DNA from: an uncultured Prevotella sp.
GTDB lineage: Bacteria > Bacteroidota > Bacteroidia > Bacteroidales > Bacteroidaceae
DNA: 12,714 bases
Reading direction: 5' to 3'
Assembly: GCA_900314365.1 (NCBI GenBank)
Contig: OMVH01000107.1
Location: forward strand, 1-12,714
The first letter of the stretch is position 1. Each line of letters begins with the position of its first letter. This document shows, one piece after another, positions 8,519 to 12,714 of this stretch. The translations under genes were made by a program, and so were the position numbers. Under the pieces are notes generated by a model that saw nothing but the letters and a program-made list of their open reading frames with translations, was not told where the DNA came from and made no database searches.

Positions 8519-10998
8519 ACAAGATTAATTTTCTAAAATCTTTCTCTATGAAGTGGACGGCTGTTATCGGTCTTTTTCTCGTTTCTGCCTTTTCCTATGG
8601 GCAGCAGGCTTTCAATCCCGTTATCAGGGGCGTGGCCGATGCTGGCTGCATGAAGTATGCCGGTAAGTATTATCTTGGTGGTGTGGCCACCTATGGTGAT
8701 TTCTTTGTCAGCGACGACCTCATTCATTGGAACAAGCGTGTGCACGTGTTCGACCTCGATAATGAGTGGACGCACGGCACTGGGGCGAAGAACAATCAGG
8801 TGCATGCTGACGACATCAGCTATTCTGGTGGGTTGTTCCACCTGCTTTTCAGTGTGAACTACTGGGGTGCCGACCGGCATATCGTGCATATCACCCATGC
8901 CACGTCGCCCGTTGTCACGGGACCTTACCGCGAGGTGAGGAATGACCAGTGGTTCGAGAACCGCATCGATCCTATGGTTTTTCGTGACGATGATGGAAAG
9001 CTCTATCTCTACATGGTGAAGTTCACCGACGGCAATGCCATCTGGGGGCGCCCCATGCACGGCGACTTCACTTTTGCAGGCGATGCTGTCATGCAGTTCA
9101 GCTCTCAGCCCGGCACGTGGGAGACTATGGACAACCGTGTGGCCGAGGGTCCTTTTGTCATTAAGTACCGCGACCGCTACTACATGATGTACAACACTAA
9201 TCATACGACAACAGAATACGGCAACTACCGTCTCGGCGTCTGTGAGGCGTCGGCTCCCTTGGCCTTCAATGCGGGTGGCAAGTACAGTTATCCCGTGATG
9301 GCGCCTAACACCGCAGCTCTTGACGACCGCCACGCCGATTTGCTGCGTTATGGCAGCGGGACCTACCGTCCGTTCTCTCTCGGTGGTCTTGACTCCGGTG
9401 GTGCTCATTTTCAGCTTGCTTCCCTGCCCGCTGGAAAATTTTTCATGAAAGTGGCTCAACGTGGGGGCTGTAAGGTGTTTCTCAATGGTTCTACCATCAA
9501 TGAGGGAGCGTCGCGCGAGTACAAGTTCTTTCCCGTGGACAAATCGCTTCTGCGCCGTGGCGACAATGTCATCACAGTCAGCACGCCACAGCATGGAGGC
9601 CGTTCCGGCATCAAGGAACTGTCGCTCTATGACTTTGGCTCAGCCACTCCCGACGACATCCTGCTCACGCCCGGTCAGCCAAATATTGTCAGAGGCCCCA
9701 ACGGATGGGAATGGTGGCTCTCCTACATGGCCAATGTGGGGTGGGAGAGGAGTCAGTTTGTCGATCGCATCCACTTTGTCAACGGCAGGCTCAGTGTCGA
9801 CGGCATCACGGGGCCTCACACCACGGGCTTCCATCCGGCTCCCGCTCTTCCTCAGTACCGTGGACAAAGTATTGACAGCCTGCGACCCTCCGACAGCTAC
9901 CTTTTGGAACTCACCTTCTCGTCCCCGCTGCCTTCACAGGGAATCCGTGTGGCTGGTGTCAACCTGATGCTGCCCGATTCGCTGCGTCATGGTGTTGCTC
10001 ACGAATGGCGCATCGAGAAGAACCACGGACTGCTCTCAGCCTGGGTAGACCGTATCAGGATAGCCAACCATGTACCCGCACTGACCACGGACTCTTCAGT
10101 CTGCTGGGTGGGTTCCGCGACCGATTATAAGATTGACTACGTGGCCTATAACGATGGTTACGATGAGTTTGGCTCGCATTTCAGTGGCTGGAATCCTCTG
10201 AAGGTTACTTCGGATGGACTGGCTCTTACTGCCGGCACTTTCCTTAAAGGACAGCCGGCCGCTAACTATGAGCTCAGTGTACAGCTTGATGATAAAGCGG
10301 CTTCCGCAGCTCCTTATGGTGTGATGGCTGCTTGGTGGAATCCCCGCAACTACGTACGTGTGGGCATTCAGTCCGCTGCCTCCTCGCTTCTTGTCGACGA
10401 ATGTGTGAAGGGCAGGCATAGACTGCGTCAGCTGCCACTCGACACCTGCATGGCCCTTTATCCCGATGTGAAGTACTCCGACACGTATGAGAAGCAATAT
10501 CGCTTCGACCATGATGTCTTCATCGATTCCGTCTTCCTGCCCCGCTATGACCTTGGCAGCGATACCTATGCTGACAACCTGAGCCTCCCCGCAGGTGTTG
10601 ACGGCTCTTCGAAGGGCGATGTAGCCTCGCGTCTTGTGCCTTATTGGCTCGATGGTGACACTTGGAGGCAGATTGACTATACCGTGGCCGACGACCATAA
10701 TCCGGCCTGGCAGACCCTGCGCTTTCCAAAGGTTAGGACGTGCGCCCTACGTTTCCTCAACAAGGATGCCAAGGACAATCGTCGCAACATCTATCGCATC
10801 CGTGCCCGTGTCAGCCGTCAGACGGTTAATCAGCTCCGTGTCGACCGCCGTGGCCGTCAGCTTTATGTCTACCTCAACAACCGTCTCTGCCAGGTTCTCA
10901 CACTGAGTTCTGCCGCTCCGGCCCGTTGTGGACTCTTTGCTGAAGGTGATGGTGCTACGGTGAATAACACGCTCTATTATGTGGTCAGTGAGCGATAG
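8515..10998 (+). CDS. GH43-type glycoside hydrolase with a beta-sandwich inserted in the propeller and C-terminal sandwich modules
   Basis: This 827-residue exported protein has a GH43-like five-bladed propeller with all three expected catalytic positions: Asp42 (general base, in GVADAG), Asp152 (pKa modulator, NRIDPMVF) and Glu211 (general acid, VAEGPFVI). GH43 enzymes mainly remove arabinose or xylose from plant polysaccharides. The propeller is split: residues about 266-378 form a separate module (KVFLNG, then LLRRGDNVITV) resembling the galactose-binding-like sandwich of GH2 enzymes. The last blade resumes at GQPNIVRGPNGWEW (387-400). Residues about 450-827 hold further beta-rich modules, probably concanavalin-like carbohydrate-binding domains. 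The start at 8515 overlaps the HTCS stop; Met12 (8548) also gives a good signal peptide (MKWTAVIGLFLVSAFSYG). There is no lipobox and no T9SS tail, so a periplasmic location is likely. Fold and catalytic triad are well supported; subfamily and sugar specificity are not. Confidence 0.85.
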   Translation: MNKINFLKSFSMKWTAVIGLFLVSAFSYGQQAFNPVIRGVADAGCMKYAGKYYLGGVATYGDFFVSDDLIHWNKRVHVFDLDNEWTHGTGAKNNQVHADDISYSGGLFHLLFSVNYWGADRHIVHITHATSPVVTGPYREVRNDQWFENRIDPMVFRDDDGKLYLYMVKFTDGNAIWGRPMHGDFTFAGDAVMQFSSQPGTWETMDNRVAEGPFVIKYRDRYYMMYNTNHTTTEYGNYRLGVCEASAPLAFNAGGKYSYPVMAPNTAALDDRHADLLRYGSGTYRPFSLGGLDSGGAHFQLASLPAGKFFMKVAQRGGCKVFLNGSTINEGASREYKFFPVDKSLLRRGDNVITVSTPQHGGRSGIKELSLYDFGSATPDDILLTPGQPNIVRGPNGWEWWLSYMANVGWERSQFVDRIHFVNGRLSVDGITGPHTTGFHPAPALPQYRGQSIDSLRPSDSYLLELTFSSPLPSQGIRVAGVNLMLPDSLRHGVAHEWRIEKNHGLLSAWVDRIRIANHVPALTTDSSVCWVGSATDYKIDYVAYNDGYDEFGSHFSGWNPLKVTSDGLALTAGTFLKGQPAANYELSVQLDDKAASAAPYGVMAAWWNPRNYVRVGIQSAASSLLVDECVKGRHRLRQLPLDTCMALYPDVKYSDTYEKQYRFDHDVFIDSVFLPRYDLGSDTYADNLSLPAGVDGSSKGDVASRLVPYWLDGDTWRQIDYTVADDHNPAWQTLRFPKVRTCALRFLNKDAKDNRRNIYRIRARVSRQTVNQLRVDRRGRQLYVYLNNRLCQVLTLSSAAPARCGLFAEGDGATVNNTLYYVVSER

Positions 10999-11015
10999 TC
11001 CTCTGTCGCTATCAC
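10988..11015 (+). terminator. Weak hairpin at the end of the GH43 gene
   Basis: AGCGA (10991-10995) can pair with TCGCT (11006-11010), with GTG/CAC able to extend the stem around a small bulge. It overlaps the TAG stop codon at 10996-10998 and is not followed by a T-run, so it is a poor intrinsic terminator. It may be a weak or Rho-assisted end of the upstream transcript. Confidence 0.2.
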
Positions 11016-11115
11016 CTTTGAACCGAAAATGGTCAATAGGGTCATAAGAAGTTGTAAAAAGGCTGGGCTTAGATAAAATTATGCGGCTGAGGGCACATCT
11101 TTCTGATTATAATAG

Positions 11116-11123
11116 TAAATTTG
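11116..11123 (+). promoter_or_regulatory. Bacteroidetes-type promoter -7 box (TAAATTTG) for the downstream GH43-VCBS gene
   Basis: TAAATTTG is a perfect match to the TAnnTTTG -7 element of the Bacteroidetes primary sigma factor and lies in a locally AT-rich stretch. A clear TTTG-type -33 box at the expected spacing is missing; the nearest candidate is TTTC around 11100-11103, which is too close. Transcription would begin at about 11127-11132, leaving a leader of about 115-120 nt before the ATG at 11247. The promoter implies that the last gene can be transcribed separately from the upstream operon. Base positions were counted by hand. Confidence 0.5.
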
Positions 11124-11124
11124 C

Positions 11125-11139
11125 ACAGACATGTTCTGT
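11125..11139 (+). promoter_or_regulatory. Imperfect palindrome at the predicted transcription start
   Basis: ACAGA-catgt-TCTGT is an inverted repeat with 5-bp arms and a 5-base centre, placed two bases after the -7 box. As DNA it could be an operator overlapping the start point; as RNA it could form a small 5'-terminal hairpin. No known factor is matched. Confidence 0.3.
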
Positions 11140-11141
11140 AA

Positions 11142-11234
11142 GAATCGCCCCGAACATATAGCACCACTTGTTTGGGGCGCATTCACAGGCCGGTCAGACC
11201 TGAACCAATAGATAAACTAAACCCAAAGTGGTGC
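11142..11234 (+). promoter_or_regulatory. Structured leader: hairpin with loop complementary to the translation-initiation region
   Basis: CGCCCCGAAC (11146-11155) pairs with GTTTGGGGCG (11170-11179) over ten base pairs including one G-U. GAAT (11142-11145) with ATTC (11181-11184) can extend the stem around one bulged C. Nine loop bases, GCACCACTT (11161-11169), are perfectly complementary to AAGTGGTGC (11226-11234), which ends 12 bases before the ATG at 11247. This gives an H-type pseudoknot in which the two stems abut with no intervening base. Alternatively, GCACCAC (11161-11167) plus TTTGGG (11171-11176) can pair with 11222-11234 over 13 bp around a 3-nt bulge, which would break the first hairpin. 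No T-run follows, so this is not a simple terminator. The pairings are seen directly; a regulatory role is inferred. Confidence 0.5.
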
Positions 11235-11235
11235 A

Positions 11236-11250
11236 ATGGTAATATTATGA
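11236..11250 (+). other. Four-codon upstream ORF overlapping the GH43-VCBS start
   Basis: ATG-GTA-ATA-TTA-TGA encodes M-V-I-L and ends in TGA at 11248-11250, overlapping the gene's ATG at 11247-11249 as ATGA. It begins two bases after the complementary segment of the leader. It could be a chance start or a short translated leader that re-initiates on the main gene. Confidence 0.2.
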
Positions 11251-12714
11251 GACAATTGCTACTTTTTCTTTCTCTGATGCTCGTATCTGCAGAGGCTGCC
11301 TTTGCCGTAGGAGCTAACAGCAAGGTTCCTTTTGCCGATCCTTATATTCTTGTCGACAATGGGAAGTATTATGCTTATGGCACCTACTCCAACGATGGAA
11401 TCCAGTGCTTTGTGTCCGACAATCTGCGTACCTGGACCGACGCGGGACTGGCGCTCGACAAGACCCATACTACGGAGAGTCGCTGGTTTTGGGCTCCCGA
11501 GGTCTACAAGGTTGATTCCCTCTACTATATGTACTATTCTGCCAACGAGCACCTCTTCGTTGCCACCTCTACCTCGCCCACAGGACCCTTCAAGCAGTTG
11601 GGAGGCTACATGATGCAAGGGGTGTTAGGCGACGAGAAGTGCATCGATTCCTCCGTGTTCACCGACGACGACGGTACGCAGTGGGTGTTCTTCGTCCGTT
11701 TCACCGACGGCAACTGCATTTGGCAGTGCAAGCTCGACTCCGACCATGTCACACCCATTGCCAGTACGCTGAAGAAATGCATTGCTGTCTCGCAAAGCTG
11801 GGAGCAGGCTCTGGGGCGTGTCAACGAAGGGCCCTTTGTCATTAAGCATAATGGCAAGTACTATCTCACCTATTCGGCCAACGACTATCAGAGTCAAAGC
11901 TACGGTGTGGGTTATGCCTTGGCTTCGAAGATTAACGGTGTGTGGAGCAAGTCGGGTGGCAACCCCATTCTGCAAGGTGTGGAAGGTCTGGTGGGGACGG
12001 GGCACCATTCGTTCTTTACCGATCTCGACGGCAATTTCCGCATCGTCTTCCATGCCCACAACAGCTCCACCGCCGTTCATCCGCGACTGATGTACATCGG
12101 TTCGATGAAGTGGACACGGTCGATGCTGCAGTTCGACCGTACGAAACCCATCATCCGGCCTACCACTCCCGCTCTGCCCTACAACCCTACGGCCTTGGAG
12201 ACCGACTGGGGCTTTCAGCGCGGTAATGTTGTCATGGCCGACCTGAACAACGACGGACGGCAGGACATCATTGCCGCCGGCTCTGGCCGTGTGAGAACGA
12301 ACAGCTCCTCCGATACCTTCAATGCTCACCGCTTCACGCAGGTGAGGCTCTTCAATGCTCCTTTGAATACTTGGAAAGCACTGGCCGACGACACTTGTGC
12401 TTTCGATGTGGCCGATGCGCCCAGTATTGTGCCCTGTGACCTCAACGGCGACGGCATCCTTGATGTAGCTGCCTTTGATGCTACCGGATCAGATACATCC
12501 ACCGTGGCTTACCATGATGGCTATGGCCGTCAAGGACTGTTTCTCGGACAGGGTGACGGCACTTTCGTGCAAGCCAAGGTGAAGGTCGACAGGCCTGGCT
12601 TCGACCTTTCTGCCTTTGAAACTGCCGATGTCGCAGACTTCAATGCCGACGGCTATCCCGACATCGTCGGTGTGGGTTACAGAGGAGATGAGGTCTATAA
12701 TCTCATACTGCTCT
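11247..12714 (+). CDS. GH43-type glycoside hydrolase fused to FG-GAP/VCBS repeats, 3' end missing
   Basis: This open frame runs off the window after 489 complete codons. The signal peptide is MRQ, a hydrophobic core, and cleavage near AAFA-VG at residue 20, with no lipobox. Residues about 25-310 form a GH43-like propeller with Asp31 (FADPYI, base), Asp134 (CIDSSVF, modulator, with Ser where Pro is common) and Glu194 (VNEGPFVI, acid). WAPEVY and GTGHHS are also typical of the family. From about residue 325, three FG-GAP/VCBS repeats follow with Ca2+-loop-like motifs DLNNDG, DLNGDG and DFNADG starting at 332, 398 and 464, exactly 66 residues apart. More repeats, or a T9SS tail, may lie beyond the edge. 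It shares FTDGNxIW and EGPFVIK with the GH43 gene upstream, so the two are diverged relatives. It has its own promoter and a structured leader. Likely activity is exo-removal of arabinose or xylose; specificity is unknown. Confidence 0.85.
   Translation, partial: MRQLLLFLSLMLVSAEAAFAVGANSKVPFADPYILVDNGKYYAYGTYSNDGIQCFVSDNLRTWTDAGLALDKTHTTESRWFWAPEVYKVDSLYYMYYSANEHLFVATSTSPTGPFKQLGGYMMQGVLGDEKCIDSSVFTDDDGTQWVFFVRFTDGNCIWQCKLDSDHVTPIASTLKKCIAVSQSWEQALGRVNEGPFVIKHNGKYYLTYSANDYQSQSYGVGYALASKINGVWSKSGGNPILQGVEGLVGTGHHSFFTDLDGNFRIVFHAHNSSTAVHPRLMYIGSMKWTRSMLQFDRTKPIIRPTTPALPYNPTALETDWGFQRGNVVMADLNNDGRQDIIAAGSGRVRTNSSSDTFNAHRFTQVRLFNAPLNTWKALADDTCAFDVADAPSIVPCDLNGDGILDVAAFDATGSDTSTVAYHDGYGRQGLFLGQGDGTFVQAKVKVDRPGFDLSAFETADVADFNADGYPDIVGVGYRGDEVYNLILL

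Noticed and set aside
8533..9594. 353-codon open frame on the minus strand opposite the GH43 gene
   Set aside because: The plus strand carries the GH43 catalytic motifs across this span. The antisense product lacks a signal peptide or any recognisable motif.
11029..11076. 15-codon basic ORF (begins MVNRVIRSCKK) in the intergenic region
   Set aside because: It lies upstream of the predicted promoter, is very short, and has no conserved feature to support translation.
11161..11234. Inverted repeat GCACCACTT/AAGTGGTGC as the ends of a small MITE-like element
   Set aside because: There are no clear flanking target-site duplications and no second copy in the window. The nesting of one arm in a hairpin loop fits RNA structure better, but a genome-wide repeat search would settle it.

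Overview
The window looks like a polysaccharide utilization locus (PUL) from the Bacteroidetes, most likely Prevotella or a close relative. The reasons are a SusD-type lipoprotein gene, a second lipoprotein with a Bacteroidetes-type surface-export signal, a one-protein hybrid two-component regulator (HTCS), an apparent type IX secretion (T9SS) C-terminal tail, a TAnnTTTG promoter box, and starts without Shine-Dalgarno sequences. The genus is inferred from style, not from a marker gene. Every gene lies on the + strand, reads without frameshifts, and is moderately GC-rich with a GC-rich third position.

Layout: 1-1316 is the 3' part of a susD-like gene, with its susC partner presumably just upstream of the window. 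1329-2384 is a lipoprotein in the position of a surface glycan-binding protein. After a 168-base gap, 2553-4472 encodes a secreted sialidase-fold protein with three Asp boxes, a CBM9-like module and a T9SS-like tail; it resembles GH93 exo-arabinanases more than true sialidases. 4484-8518 encodes a complete 1344-residue HTCS regulator. Its stop overlaps the start (ATGA) of 8515-10998, a GH43-type enzyme whose propeller carries an inserted beta-sandwich. A 248-base intergenic region follows, with a promoter box and a strongly structured leader. 11247 to the window end is a second GH43-type enzyme fused to FG-GAP/VCBS repeats, cut off by the window edge.

How the parts could work together: the SusC/D pair and the second lipoprotein would bind and import oligosaccharides at the outer membrane. 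The GH43 and GH93-like enzymes would remove exo-linked sugars. The HTCS would sense a released oligosaccharide in the periplasm and activate the locus. Two GH43-type enzymes plus a GH93-like enzyme point to an arabinose-containing glycan such as arabinan or another pectin side chain; this is inference.

The most unusual element is the leader of the last gene (about 11125-11246). A 10-bp hairpin has a 9-nt loop that is perfectly complementary to a segment just upstream of the start codon, and an alternative 13-bp pairing would break the hairpin. This has the form of a pseudoknot or a two-state RNA switch. No tRNA, rRNA, CRISPR array, IS element or transposase was seen.
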